DNA of 48,738 bases from Acidobacteriaceae bacterium (GTDB lineage Bacteria > Acidobacteriota > Terriglobia > Terriglobales > Acidobacteriaceae). Shown piece by piece: positions 24,337-32,778 of the stretch; the first letter of the stretch is position 1; each line of letters starts with the position of its first letter. The notes below the pieces were generated by a model. It did no database searches. It was not told the origin of the DNA and saw only the letters and a list, made by a program, of their open reading frames with translations. The translations under genes and the position numbers were made by a program. Location of the stretch: contig PLXE01000014.1 in assembly GCA_003151335.1 (NCBI GenBank), positions 1-48,738 on the forward strand, read 5' to 3'.

Positions 24337-26442
24337 TCATTTTGTGTGTTGGACGGCTGGGCCCTTTCCCTCGTCTTTCTTTTCGCGCGCCGCGCTGCTT
24401 TCCGCCGTTGCGGCTGGAGAAACTTGAGGATCTTCCTCTTTTGGTTGCACGTCCAGTTGTAGAAAATGTTCGCCGGATGGGGTGATAACCACTGTTTTAT
24501 GATCTCTTAGCCGCGCAATTTCAGCGGCGGACAGCCATGTAAATATCAATGTCTGGAATGTCGACTGCTGTGCTAGTTGCTTTTCGAGAAATGTGAGAAA
24601 GAGCTCGCGGTGACTCTCATCGGGGTTCTGCTGCAACGGTTCATCCAAGACCACGAAGCCGGGATGCTCCCCAGCCATTTGCTGTGAAGTCGCCGCCAGC
24701 GCCAAGCTGTAGGCAGCCACCAGCCGCGACTGATCGCTCGCCGAGCCTAGTGCCCGCAACCGGCGTCCGTCCATGAACGGAACATATTCATCGTCGAGCG
24801 ATATCAGATGGGCATTGTCCTGGCGCACAGCACTATGCCCGAGAGCAATAAGGTATTTTCTCAGGGCATCGATGAACGCGCGGCGCCTGTTCTCAATGTC
24901 GGGAGACACCATGCTGGAACTGTCAAAGGCCTGCGCATCCGCGATCCACCGGTCAATAGATGCCTGAATGTCATCGAGTTCTTTGGCCGCGTCATCCAGC
25001 CGCTCCAACTCCCGTTCTGCGGCCGTAAGTTCCGAAGCAGTTGCAGCAAGCTGCTCCCGCACTGGCCCAACGGCACTCGTAACCGTCATAAGGGCTCTTT
25101 CGGCATCACGCAACTCAGAGTCAAGCGCTTCGATATTTGCGGATGTTGTTTTGATGCTTGCTGAAAGCGACTCAAGATTTTTCCGCATCAGTTCCCGGTC
25201 CCGCTTCAGCGCCTCTATGTGCGCATCCACCGACTCGACGGACTGTGTGGTCAACCCGAACATACTTGCATCCATGTCTCGATGACAGGTCGGACATTCC
25301 AGATGATCGAGCCTTCCGATCCCCGTCTTTTTCAGGCGCAACAGATCCGTCGCTGCGAGCAGTCGGTGATCGAGGCTTTCCGTAAGGCTTGAGGCCTGCT
25401 CGAACTGAGATCGCAGCGTATGGAGATCCCGATTAAGAGTATGTCGCTGCTCCTTCAGCTCGATGGCCTTTTGCGAAGCGGCAATCGGCGCAGACGAGTT
25501 GCTTGCGTCAATCGGCTGTTTTGTCAGAGTATTTCGTAGCGCTTTCGTTCTCTCGTTGATGCTCTTCAAGCGCGCCTCGATGTCCACCGAGGCATCTTCC
25601 CTTAGCGCCTGTCTCAGCTTCCGTCCAGACCATCTTGAGACGATGTCCTTCAACGACCCATGACTCGACCACTCGACGCGCCAGCCTCGCCTCATCATGG
25701 CGTCGGTCGCTTGATCTGTGATGAGTCGTGCACTCTTCTTCAATTCATCAGCGCGCTGGGCAGCCTGCAGACGGCTGACGCGCGCCTTAATGGCGTTAAG
25801 GGCCCCGAGAAGATACTCCACCGCGATCTGACCGATTTCCTGCTGTCCATAGCGCGCTATCTGGAGCGCCTGTATGTTGGTCCATCCCTCATTCTGGTCG
25901 ATGTAAAACAGCGGGGCCAGGTTCTCAAGGTATAATTCCGACCCTCCCATTCGGTAGGTAGGCACGTCTATGCGCGGCCATTTCAGCCAATCGAACACAA
26001 AGCGCTGGAAACCCCCGTGTTCATCCTGCATCGTGAGTTTCCGCGCGAGCAGCTTACTCTCCCTTGTCTTGCCATCCGCTTCCGTTTCACGGACCAAGAC
26101 CACGGTCGGGTCGCCGCCCTTAATAGAACGAGTAATCTCCAGTTTCCGTCCCGAGTCATCGCGAATTGTGATGCTACATTCAGACGAAACCACTTGGCTT
26201 TTGGCATGGCCTGCCAGCTCCAGATCTTCGCGCACTGCTTCTGGAAGGCGAATGGGGTCGTTGTCGGCATTGCCAAAGATCGGCTCAAGGCCAAAGCACC
26301 ATGCAATCGCTTTTACCGCCAGCGATTTTCCGTACGCGTTGCGGGCGGATATCACCTGAAGTCCAGAGGACAGCTCTAGGACTCCGGAAAAATCTCCGGC
26401 GTCTGCCTTGCCGCGCACTTCGATCTTTGCGAGGTGAATCAC
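24337..26442 (-). CDS. ABC-3C system SMC-like ABC ATPase
   Basis: The 701-residue protein is a Rad50/SMC-type ABC ATPase with the nucleotide-binding halves at the ends. Walker A is SARNAYGKS (32-40), with Ser where Gly is usual. A long coiled coil (about 215-540) is split by a CPTC zinc-hook-like motif near 383. The signature region is GSASDQSRLVAAYSLAL (about 563), and Walker B is FVVLDEPLQ (about 596-604). The C-terminal 40 residues are charged and disordered. It is the last of three tightly overlapping genes (4-bp overlap with the middle component). This matches ABC-three-component conflict systems, in which the ATPase senses invasive DNA and licenses an effector. Confidence 0.82.
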   Translation of the reverse strand: MIHLAKIEVRGKADAGDFSGVLELSSGLQVISARNAYGKSLAVKAIAWCFGLEPIFGNADNDPIRLPEAVREDLELAGHAKSQVVSSECSITIRDDSGRKLEITRSIKGGDPTVVLVRETEADGKTRESKLLARKLTMQDEHGGFQRFVFDWLKWPRIDVPTYRMGGSELYLENLAPLFYIDQNEGWTNIQALQIARYGQQEIGQIAVEYLLGALNAIKARVSRLQAAQRADELKKSARLITDQATDAMMRRGWRVEWSSHGSLKDIVSRWSGRKLRQALREDASVDIEARLKSINERTKALRNTLTKQPIDASNSSAPIAASQKAIELKEQRHTLNRDLHTLRSQFEQASSLTESLDHRLLAATDLLRLKKTGIGRLDHLECPTCHRDMDASMFGLTTQSVESVDAHIEALKRDRELMRKNLESLSASIKTTSANIEALDSELRDAERALMTVTSAVGPVREQLAATASELTAAERELERLDDAAKELDDIQASIDRWIADAQAFDSSSMVSPDIENRRRAFIDALRKYLIALGHSAVRQDNAHLISLDDEYVPFMDGRRLRALGSASDQSRLVAAYSLALAATSQQMAGEHPGFVVLDEPLQQNPDESHRELFLTFLEKQLAQQSTFQTLIFTWLSAAEIARLRDHKTVVITPSGEHFLQLDVQPKEEDPQVSPAATAESSAAREKKDEGKGPAVQHTK

Positions 26443-26978
26443 CAGCCCTCCAGCATCGCGTTGGTTATCTTGACGTCGCCAAGCTCCGCTATCACTTTTC
26501 TTTCGCTCGCGAACAAATTCTGCTTTTCAATGGATTCGCTAATTTCGTGCAGCACCTTGCCGTTTTGCCCGTTCACTAGGTGGCTTTCCTGCCAAAAGAA
26601 TATGTCGCACGCCACGAGATAGTTGATCACATCATCGTGGGCGGTATCGGAAAGAAAACCCCGGCGAATCCGTATTGAATGTGCGAAAGCAAGCGCCTCC
26701 TGCTCAACTCCCTTGCTCCACTCCTGGATTGCGGGCAGCAGCCATGGCCGAAGTGTTATGAACTGCAGCAGCTTCAGTCGGGCCGAGGATACTCTTCGAT
26801 GCCCCGCAGGCCCGAACGGCTTTGCAAACCTCTCGAACACCAGCGCTATCACTACCGTCCGATACTCGACATCATAGATGGCCGAGGGCGCCAGTCTTGA
26901 GGGAACGATAATCGGTTTTGCGGCGCTACTCTGAAGAAGAGCAACAAGGTCCTGAATCGGCTGTCCGTGCTTAAGCAT
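26439..26978 (-). CDS. ABC-3C system middle component
   Basis: This 179-residue helical protein is between the REase-like gene (8-bp overlap) and the ATPase gene (4-bp overlap). Its text (ALVFERFAKPFGPAGHRRVSSARLKLLQFITLRPWLL) suits the winged-helix-like middle components that bridge ATPase and effector in ABC-3C systems. No enzymatic motif is seen. The call leans on genomic position as much as on sequence. Confidence 0.68.
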   Translation of the reverse strand: MLKHGQPIQDLVALLQSSAAKPIIVPSRLAPSAIYDVEYRTVVIALVFERFAKPFGPAGHRRVSSARLKLLQFITLRPWLLPAIQEWSKGVEQEALAFAHSIRIRRGFLSDTAHDDVINYLVACDIFFWQESHLVNGQNGKVLHEISESIEKQNLFASERKVIAELGDVKITNAMLEGW

Positions 26979-27969
26979 CGGCCACCGGCTTTTCCCATCC
27001 GACCGGGCATTCGCCGATCAGACGCGCAATCTCGCCGGCACTCAAATCTTCTACCAGCATCCCGTACAGCTTCTCGAAGTCTTTCTGCAATATCTCTGAT
27101 GCAATCTCAGTCGCTTGCCCCAGCTCAGCCCATGGCGTGGCCGACCCGACCATCAGCATCAACACCCTCTTCAGGATGCGGGCGCGATTAGTCTCCAAAT
27201 CCCGATGGAGATTTGGCAACGTCTCATCCAGTTCTTGCTCAAAGGCAAGCGCCATGCGCCACGATGTCTGCAACTCAAGCCACAGCTTGTCGATCTGTTC
27301 TGTCCGCCCTGGATTAATCTCCTTAAGAGTCATCATCTTCAGATCGAACTTCTCAGTGCTGCCCAGCGTGACCGTTGCAGCCTTCGTCTGCACTTTCAGA
27401 ATGAAAATCCTTTGCCGTGCCCTCACAATCGTTACCTCGTCAACGGCGTAACGATTTGCTAGATCCTTTGGCCCCACGACGATCACGGTCGCGCTTGGCT
27501 CCACGTATCTGCATTTGCTCACTTTTTGGTATTCTTCCGCGGCGCTTAAGATCGGGTTCAGAATTCTGTGACTCTCGAACCAGTTAACCAGCAGCTCGAT
27601 CTGTTTGATTTTTCGGTCCTTCGGAAGAATCGTCGCCATCTCCGGGCTTTCGGAGACCTGCAGCACTTCTTTCTCAAAGTCCACTTCGTAGAGACGGCGT
27701 AGATCTCCCTTAAACTTATTGATGATCGCGTTCTCACGCTGTTTGTTCGTCTTGAATTCGTCGCGTTCCGGTCCATAGCAGCAGTACGCTCGCTCCCCAC
27801 GGTCCGAGAAGGCGTCGAGTCCTGCATCCCCTTGCGGCTTCGCAGGAACATTTTGAAAACCAATGATGAATGTTTGGAGGCGCGCGCAGACTTCGGCCTG
27901 GAAATCATTCCCGCTCAGTGCTGCGAGACTTTGCGCATATTCCTCAATAAGTGATTGACTGGTGGCCAT
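26971..27969 (-). CDS. ABC-3C system effector with PD-(D/E)XK-like nuclease domain
   Basis: The N-terminal 70 residues read as a restriction-endonuclease fold: SGNDFQAEVCARL supplies the early Glu, KPQGDAGLDAF the central Asp, and YCCYGPE the beta-strand that normally ends in ExK. The last residue pattern is degenerate, so activity is uncertain. The remaining helical region (about 95-330) is the ABC-3C C-terminal interaction part, with ETNRARILKRVLMLMV near 270. I place the start at ATG 27969 (MATSQSLIEEYAQ). The frame stays open upstream to 28053, but that extension is not family-like. It is first in the ABC-3C operon, 222 bp after the end of the PRTRC ThiF gene. Confidence 0.74.
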   Translation of the reverse strand: MATSQSLIEEYAQSLAALSGNDFQAEVCARLQTFIIGFQNVPAKPQGDAGLDAFSDRGERAYCCYGPERDEFKTNKQRENAIINKFKGDLRRLYEVDFEKEVLQVSESPEMATILPKDRKIKQIELLVNWFESHRILNPILSAAEEYQKVSKCRYVEPSATVIVVGPKDLANRYAVDEVTIVRARQRIFILKVQTKAATVTLGSTEKFDLKMMTLKEINPGRTEQIDKLWLELQTSWRMALAFEQELDETLPNLHRDLETNRARILKRVLMLMVGSATPWAELGQATEIASEILQKDFEKLYGMLVEDLSAGEIARLIGECPVGWEKPVADA

Positions 27970-28148
27970 CTTCAGACGGGTAGTGGGACGAGGGAATGGT
28001 AGCAGAGCACCTATCTTTGTGCATCCAACGGCGTCATGAAGAACCACATACATCGGCCAGCCAGCACGCCACGAGCTGTATTATGATCGCCCGATGGCAG
28101 AAATGGAGCTTACCCTAAAGACGAACAAAAAGCGAATAAGTGGGCCAC

Positions 28149-28167
28149 GACTGATCTACCATCAGTC
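28149..28167. other. 7-bp stem hairpin between PRTRC and ABC-3C operons
   Basis: GACTGAT-CTACC-ATCAGTC forms a perfect 7-bp stem with a 5-nt loop. It lies 25 bp after the ThiF-like gene stop in the direction of transcription, where a terminator might sit, but no T-run follows on the minus strand. Weak terminator or incidental. Confidence 0.3.
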
Positions 28168-28191
28168 AACTTGGAAAACCCTATCCTGAAA

Positions 28192-29007
28192 TCACGGTTT
28201 CGGGTCCGCAAAACCACATATTCCCGACGAGCGCTGGTTTTTGCCCCGTCCCTTGGGCGAATAATCTGTCCCAACCGACCGGATCGGTGACGGCACAAGC
28301 CTTCCGGTAGCCAGGTTGCAGAATCCGCCCTGATACGACAAAGAGCCATGGCGTAACAGTTGTGTGAGCATGCCCAAAGCCTGGTAGGCGAGATTCTGGT
28401 TGATGAAGGGTTCCTGCCGAGTTAGAGCCTCGGCTGCGCTGCAAGACGGCTGGTCGTCATCTCTTACACCGGGCGCAGCGATTTCTGGGAAAAGCTCCGT
28501 CACCGTTGGCAGGCGATGCTTCTTCTTTTGATTTACTCGGTTCTCAGGCTGCCCGAGAATGAACTGGCCGCTGGAGGCGTTGTTGCCAAGGTCAAGCCAG
28601 TACAGAACCCGGGAATGCAGCGCCCATTTGTCTATGGCACGCCGCGCTTTGCGCGTATCGACACACCCAATAACAAGATCGATGCCTGCGCTCTTCGTGA
28701 CCTGCTGTATTTGTGCCTGCATGCCCTGCCAGTTCAGGCCCCAAAAAAGATTGATCCGGTGTGCCAGCACGATAGCTTTCGGAAAGCCGATTTCCGTTCT
28801 GCAAAAAGGCTGGCGCACACAATTGGTTTCGCTGACCGTGTCGGGATCAATTAACGTCACCTGAAGGCCGCCAGGATGGCCGAATGCCAGCATGGCCTGG
28901 TGGAGGTAGGGGAGCCCGGAAACGATCGCACTGCCGTTGCCGCCGCAGCCGACTACCAGGATACGAATCGGCCGTTCCAGAAGTTGAGGATCGAGAGTGT
29001 GCATCAT
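28192..29007 (-). CDS. PRTRC system ThiF family protein
   Basis: This is an E1/ThiF-type adenylating-enzyme fold. The nucleotide loop is ILVVGCGGNGSAIV (about 17-30), LIDPDTVSETNCVRQPF (about 49-65) follows with the usual Asp and Arg contacts, and IGCVDTRKARR lies near 113. The 271-residue length and its place after protein B are those of the ThiF-related member of PRTRC cassettes. Its start overlaps the end of the protein B gene by 4 bp (ATGA). Presumably it acts on a ubiquitin-like or modified partner, but no function is proven for the cassette. Confidence 0.85.
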   Translation of the reverse strand: MMHTLDPQLLERPIRILVVGCGGNGSAIVSGLPYLHQAMLAFGHPGGLQVTLIDPDTVSETNCVRQPFCRTEIGFPKAIVLAHRINLFWGLNWQGMQAQIQQVTKSAGIDLVIGCVDTRKARRAIDKWALHSRVLYWLDLGNNASSGQFILGQPENRVNQKKKHRLPTVTELFPEIAAPGVRDDDQPSCSAAEALTRQEPFINQNLAYQALGMLTQLLRHGSLSYQGGFCNLATGRLVPSPIRSVGTDYSPKGRGKNQRSSGICGFADPKP

Positions 29008-29723
29008 CGTCGCTCTGTCTCCAGTCTCTTCAGGTATTTTTCCAGTGTTTCCAGCTCAATGAGCGTAGACAGCGGGAATCGTTTTTTCCCTGCTAGGCTC
29101 TTCCAAAGCGCCGTCGTTCCTCCACGGCGTTTCGTCAAGAGGCCACCGCCGCCCGGATGGGTGAATTCGCTCTGGAAGAACGCTCGCTGCCATGCGGCCA
29201 TTGAAGTCACGGTCAAGGACTTTGGCGCGCGCATCGTGCCGGCACACACGGCGCCGTCGCTGTCGGTGTTCCAGTACGGAGCAGCCGCCAATTTGCTCTC
29301 CGGACCCGGCTTTCGGGTGGCAGAAAGTGCGCGGATGTACAACACATCGTTCCGTGCTACGAACAGCAAGGCCGGGTGCGGAAACCGTTTTCCGGAGACG
29401 CCCTCAAGTTCCGATCCTGCGCGGAAGAACATTGGCCGCACCGCCGCCGGTGTCCACCACGCCAGCAGATCCGGAGTTCGGGCGACGACGTGGTCCGGCA
29501 AGAACTCCACCGGGCAACCAGTCCCCAGCTGCCGGGCCAACTCCCTCAGGCTCGCCGTGCTGAGCAGTTGTCCGGCACCAAGAAGAGGACTTCCATCGCC
29601 GTTTTGCTGCACAACGCCGTGGACGGTCGCCATGTAGCGGTTGCCGTGATCGTTCTTGTAAAGGAGCACGGCCTGGTACAACTTCAATTCGAGTTCGCTT
29701 CCGACATCGATGCTGAATCGCAT
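29004..29723 (-). CDS. PRTRC system protein B
   Basis: The 239-residue sequence matches the general pattern of PRTRC protein B. It has an N-terminal beta-rich start (ELELKLYQAVLLYKN), a central VARTPDLLAWWTPAAVRPMFF (about 82-102), FPHPALLFVAR (about 113-123) and a conserved tail (APYWNTDSDGAVCAG, about 145). The position between F and ThiF, with overlaps on both sides (40 bp with F, 4 bp with ThiF), supports it. Molecular function unknown. Confidence 0.82.
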   Translation of the reverse strand: MRFSIDVGSELELKLYQAVLLYKNDHGNRYMATVHGVVQQNGDGSPLLGAGQLLSTASLRELARQLGTGCPVEFLPDHVVARTPDLLAWWTPAAVRPMFFRAGSELEGVSGKRFPHPALLFVARNDVLYIRALSATRKPGPESKLAAAPYWNTDSDGAVCAGTMRAPKSLTVTSMAAWQRAFFQSEFTHPGGGGLLTKRRGGTTALWKSLAGKKRFPLSTLIELETLEKYLKRLETERR

Positions 29724-30688
29724 GTGGATTTCTCCCGGCTCTCGATGATGTTCTTGATCCGCACCGTGAGCACAAGCACCTGCATGAGCGTCTCATTGAC
29801 AGCAAGTGCTTGGCGCACGCTGGCGGGGTTTTCCGGCCGCACCGGAATGATCAGATTCGGTTCAGGCGTCTCCTGCCCCCAGTGTTCACATTCGTCGTCA
29901 AAACACGCCATGACGGCGTCGCCCGGTCGGAAGTACAACAGGACTGCTGGCAACGGCAGATCGAGCGAATGGTAGCTGCGCTCACTTTCGAGCCAGTCCT
30001 CATCGACTTTCGGCCGTTCCATCGAGAGGGAAACTCTATGTAACTCGATTGTGGTTTCGACCAGGTCTTTCGACCAGGGAACAGTGGGAACTGGAAACGC
30101 GGTGAGAGGCCGGACCTTGTCGGAACGTCGATTGTCCGCCAAGCAGGGCGGAAGATCCTGCTCGAGCTTTGGGATCTCGCAAGACTGAGGATCATCCTCT
30201 CCCTCGGCCCACTCGGTCATTTGCTCGATGCGTTCCCGGGCGTCCAAATCGTCATAGACATGGATCCAGCGGTATAAAGACTGGCGCAGGGTGTCGTAAA
30301 ACGCTTTTCCCATGCCGGCGTGGGCACCTTCAAGTTCTGAGATCGCCTCACCTACGCCCAGCGGAAAGGATGACTCCGTATTGAGAACGAAGAAGAGTTG
30401 TCCGGGGCAGCTTGGCTCTGCTTCGCCGTAGAGGCGGTCGACGATTGCTTCCCCGAGCGTCAGAGTAAGTTCGAAGTGTTCGGCGATGATCGATTGGCCA
30501 CGCTCGGCCAGATAACGGCGGAGCACTTGCTCGACCAGGGTGGATGGCCGTTTCTCTGCCGCGGTCCAGTCAGCTTCGGTGGCGAGGTCGATTTTCACAA
30601 GGGTTTGGGCCATCGCGGTAAGGCCGGACGGCCCAAAGCTGACCTTATTGCCAGCATGAACTGGTTCGAGTTGCGGAATTCCGATCAG
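29684..30688 (-). CDS. PRTRC system protein F (start uncertain)
   Basis: The protein matches PRTRC protein F in length and position. GVGEAISELEGAHAGMGKAFYDTL (in pieces, about residues 90-115), YRWIHVYDDLDARERIEQM (about 115-135) and a C-terminal LPAVLLYFRPGDAVMACFDDECEHW block are visible. The start is ambiguous. The first ATG (30613) would cut what looks like a family N-terminus (LIGIPQLEP), and the open frame further up overlaps the small upstream gene. A CTG at 30688, overlapping that gene's TGA stop as CTGA, is an attractive non-canonical start. I give that coordinate with caution. Confidence 0.78.
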   Translation of the reverse strand: MIGIPQLEPVHAGNKVSFGPSGLTAMAQTLVKIDLATEADWTAAEKRPSTLVEQVLRRYLAERGQSIIAEHFELTLTLGEAIVDRLYGEAEPSCPGQLFFVLNTESSFPLGVGEAISELEGAHAGMGKAFYDTLRQSLYRWIHVYDDLDARERIEQMTEWAEGEDDPQSCEIPKLEQDLPPCLADNRRSDKVRPLTAFPVPTVPWSKDLVETTIELHRVSLSMERPKVDEDWLESERSYHSLDLPLPAVLLYFRPGDAVMACFDDECEHWGQETPEPNLIIPVRPENPASVRQALAVNETLMQVLVLTVRIKNIIESREKSTCDSASMSEANSN

Positions 30689-30900
30689 GCTGGCGGGATT
30701 GGCCAGATACCCGGTCCGGGGAAGACGGGATCTCCGTGTCCTTGCAGGGAGAGAGCCCGTGCGAGAGCACTGCTTGCTTCTTGAGAGTCTTTGCATTCGA
30801 GCAGCTCCTGCATCAATCCGGTCAGAGGATTGGCGCTGGCCTGCCGCCCCTCTGATTCGCGGATTTCCTGTAACAGCGATTGTTTGGTGGTTTCCCTCAT
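30685..30900 (-). CDS. Small PRTRC-cassette ORF (71 aa)
   Basis: This 71-residue frame (MRETTKQSLLQEIRES...) is helical for the first 50 residues and ends in a Gly/Pro-rich tail. It starts 4 bp after the stop of PRTRC protein C and its TGA overlaps the presumed start of protein F. It is unnamed, but its exact fit in the operon argues that it is translated. Confidence 0.5.
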   Translation of the reverse strand: MRETTKQSLLQEIRESEGRQASANPLTGLMQELLECKDSQEASSALARALSLQGHGDPVFPGPGIWPIPPA

Positions 30901-30904
30901 CCCA

Positions 30905-31108
30905 TCAGCCCTTCGATCCGATCGCCCGCTCGAACGTGTAACGCAGGCGGTCACCAACCGTCTCAGGTCCGGTGATGGCTGCGTTGGTCAGCTCGGGAAA
31001 CTGAGCGGCGTAGAACGAACGGACTTCTTCAATCGAGAGAGTGGCGGCTGGATCGGCCAGCGTAGTTCCGTGGTAGAGAAATTCACGTTCGACCAGTTTG
31101 ATTTTCAT
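30905..31108 (-). CDS. PRTRC system protein C
   Basis: This 67-residue protein has the family's compact pattern: REFLYHGTTLADPAATLS, then VRSFYAAQFPELTNA, and an ERAIGSKG ending typical of PRTRC protein C. It overlaps the end of the protein E gene by 4 bp (ATGA). Function unknown; a ubiquitin-like fold has been suggested for such small proteins near ThiF homologues, but I cannot confirm this. Confidence 0.88.
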   Translation of the reverse strand: MKIKLVEREFLYHGTTLADPAATLSIEEVRSFYAAQFPELTNAAITGPETVGDRLRYTFERAIGSKG

Positions 31109-31557
31109 GACGCTTCACCTCCCTCCTCCTCTTCTGCGGCTGTCGTTTCCGGTTGCGCCTGTGGCGCAAACAGCGAGGGTGCCTCTGGTTCCCGAGAGAC
31201 GGTCGTCGCCGCTGGTGTCGCCGGAGTTGTTGAACTCGTCGGGCTGGATGGCTTAGCCGACTTCTTCCGTGCCTCGTCGCGAGCCGCTTTTGCGGCTGCT
31301 TCCATCTCAGCTTTGGCAGAGGCCAGGGTAGTTTGGAGTTGCAGGTGCGCCCCAGTGAATTCCACCAGCTGCTGAGGAAGGTCGCGATCGAGTTCCTCGG
31401 CTGTGCCGGTGATTGCCAATGGGGTGGTGACAGCGTTGTCGTCGGTATCAGACGCCTTCTGCGGAACGACGGTAGCTCTGATCGTATCGCCCTCAATAAG
31501 GGAGATGGTCAGTAGCAGCCTGCGTTTGCGCAGCAATGGCATCAGTTCTGTGAACAT
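31105..31557 (-). CDS. PRTRC system protein E
   Basis: The N-terminal half (MFTELMPLLRKRRLLLTISLIEG, then IRATVVPQ and PLAITGTAEELD) matches PRTRC protein E. The C-terminal half (about 85-150) is a low-complexity, Ala/Thr/Pro/Glu-rich tail, as is usual for this family. A strong GGAGGAAA ribosome-binding site lies 6 bp before the ATG, so this is probably the first gene of the operon. Transcription runs leftward through C, the small ORF, F, B and ThiF. Confidence 0.85.
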   Translation of the reverse strand: MFTELMPLLRKRRLLLTISLIEGDTIRATVVPQKASDTDDNAVTTPLAITGTAEELDRDLPQQLVEFTGAHLQLQTTLASAKAEMEAAAKAARDEARKKSAKPSSPTSSTTPATPAATTVSREPEAPSLFAPQAQPETTAAEEEEGGEAS

Positions 31558-31646
31558 GGGTCTTTCCTCCGTGTGTGAGATTGGACGAATGAGGAGTGTC
31601 GACTAGCGACTAAGGGCGGTGGATGTTGTAATGGTGCTCAGCCGCA

Positions 31647-32060
31647 ATGAAACGAGATCGACGGAGCCTTACGTGCGATGAGGATTACATACTCGACCTC
31701 TGCGACGAGCTGCTTGGTCGCCGGGCAGAAAGGCAGCGTCGGTTTTCTTTTCTGCGCGGAGACTCGGGACGATGCTTGCCTGTGGATGCGTTCTATCCCG
31801 CCCTAGGTCTCGCCATCGAGTACCGCGAACGTCAGCACTTTGAGACCGTATCGCTTTTCGATCGGCGGCCGACCGTAAGCGGCATGTCGCGCGGGGAGCA
31901 GCGGGCTCGTTACGATCAGCTGCGCCGCGACGTATTGCGTGAACAGGGCATCCACTTGATCGAGTTGAACGTAACGGAGTTTCCTCATAACGGGCGGAAA
32001 CGATTGCGCGCGGCGCGTGCGGCTCGAGGATTTGAATGTGCTTCGCCAGCGGCTTGCTGA
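31647..32060 (+). CDS. Small PD-(D/E)XK-type nuclease (DUF559/VSR-like)
   Basis: The 137-residue protein shows the small-endonuclease pattern LPVDAFYPALGLAIEYRERQHFE: an Asp, then Glu-x-Arg/Lys on a strand, followed by His. It then has RYDQLRRDVLREQGIHLIELNVTEF, a helix and strand like the C-terminus of DUF559/VSR nucleases. Glu-Tyr-Arg-Glu replaces the textbook E-x-K, so catalysis is plausible but not certain. The gene is divergent from the PRTRC operon, 90 bp away, and precedes the AbiE pair on the same strand. Confidence 0.6.
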   Translation: MKRDRRSLTCDEDYILDLCDELLGRRAERQRRFSFLRGDSGRCLPVDAFYPALGLAIEYRERQHFETVSLFDRRPTVSGMSRGEQRARYDQLRRDVLREQGIHLIELNVTEFPHNGRKRLRAARAARGFECASPAAC

Positions 32061-32120
32061 TTTTATGCATGAAGACACGCTTGGAAACCTCACGGAGCCG
32101 GATAATAAGCCTTGCAGACG

Positions 32121-32149
32121 TTAAGAAAAACTAGTACATTTTTTCTTAA
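32121..32149 (+). promoter_or_regulatory. Perfect 10-bp inverted repeat, candidate AbiEi operator
   Basis: TTAAGAAAAA (32121-32130) and TTTTTCTTAA (32140-32149) are perfect inverted copies separated by 9 bp. The second arm ends 20 bp before the AbiEi-like ATG. AbiEi antitoxins are known to bind inverted repeats in their own promoters, so negative autoregulation is likely. Confidence 0.6.
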
Positions 32150-32169
32150 TCGGTGAAACAGGTTTATCC

Positions 32170-32778
32170 ATGCAAACCAAGCAAGACCAGATACTTACGA
32201 GGATCGAACGGCTTGGCCCAGGAAAAGCCTTCTTAGCGAAGGATTTCCTGGACATTGCCAGCAGGACCATGATCGATGTCACCCTCGCAAGCCTCGCGCA
32301 GACTGGAAAAATCCGGCGGGTCCGGCGCGGCCTCTATGACGTGCCCAAGGTCAATCCGGCACTAGGCGGCGAGTTGAGCCCGGACATAGATGAGGCTGCG
32401 CGCGCGCTGGCACGAAGACAGCGTTGGAAAATTGTGCCGGAAGGCTCGTGGGCCGCAAATCTGCTCGGTCTCTCTGCACAGGTGCCATCGAAGATTATCT
32501 ACCTGACGGATGGCCCAAATAATATGGTGCCGATTGGGCGGCGCACCATTCACTTCAAACATGCACGCCCCAAGGCGCTTGCGGGACTTGAAGGCAAGTT
32601 TGCCCTTGTCGTCCAGGCGCTGCGGCATCTTGGAAAAGAGGGCGTTGGGCCACGCGAGATCGAGACGCTGCGCGCGGTTTTGTCCCCGGCCGAGAAGCGC
32701 AAGCTGGTGAGAGATACGCGGTTCGGTGTGGACTGGATCTACGACGTAGCGAAAAAGATCGCGGAGAAGGCAGCTTGA
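32170..32778 (+). CDS. abiEi: AbiEi-type antitoxin (DUF6088-like)
   Basis: This 202-residue protein fits the AbiEi/DUF6088 family. It has an N-terminal winged helix (FLDIASRTMIDVTLASLAQTGKIRRVRRGLYDVPK, in segments, about 28-58), then a domain with VPEGSWAANLLGLS (about 95-108) and FKHARPKAL (about 133-141). It is the antitoxin and probably the repressor of a type IV toxin-antitoxin/abortive-infection pair. Its stop overlaps the toxin start as TTGA. A perfect inverted repeat lies upstream. Confidence 0.85.
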   Translation: MQTKQDQILTRIERLGPGKAFLAKDFLDIASRTMIDVTLASLAQTGKIRRVRRGLYDVPKVNPALGGELSPDIDEAARALARRQRWKIVPEGSWAANLLGLSAQVPSKIIYLTDGPNNMVPIGRRTIHFKHARPKALAGLEGKFALVVQALRHLGKEGVGPREIETLRAVLSPAEKRKLVRDTRFGVDWIYDVAKKIAEKAA

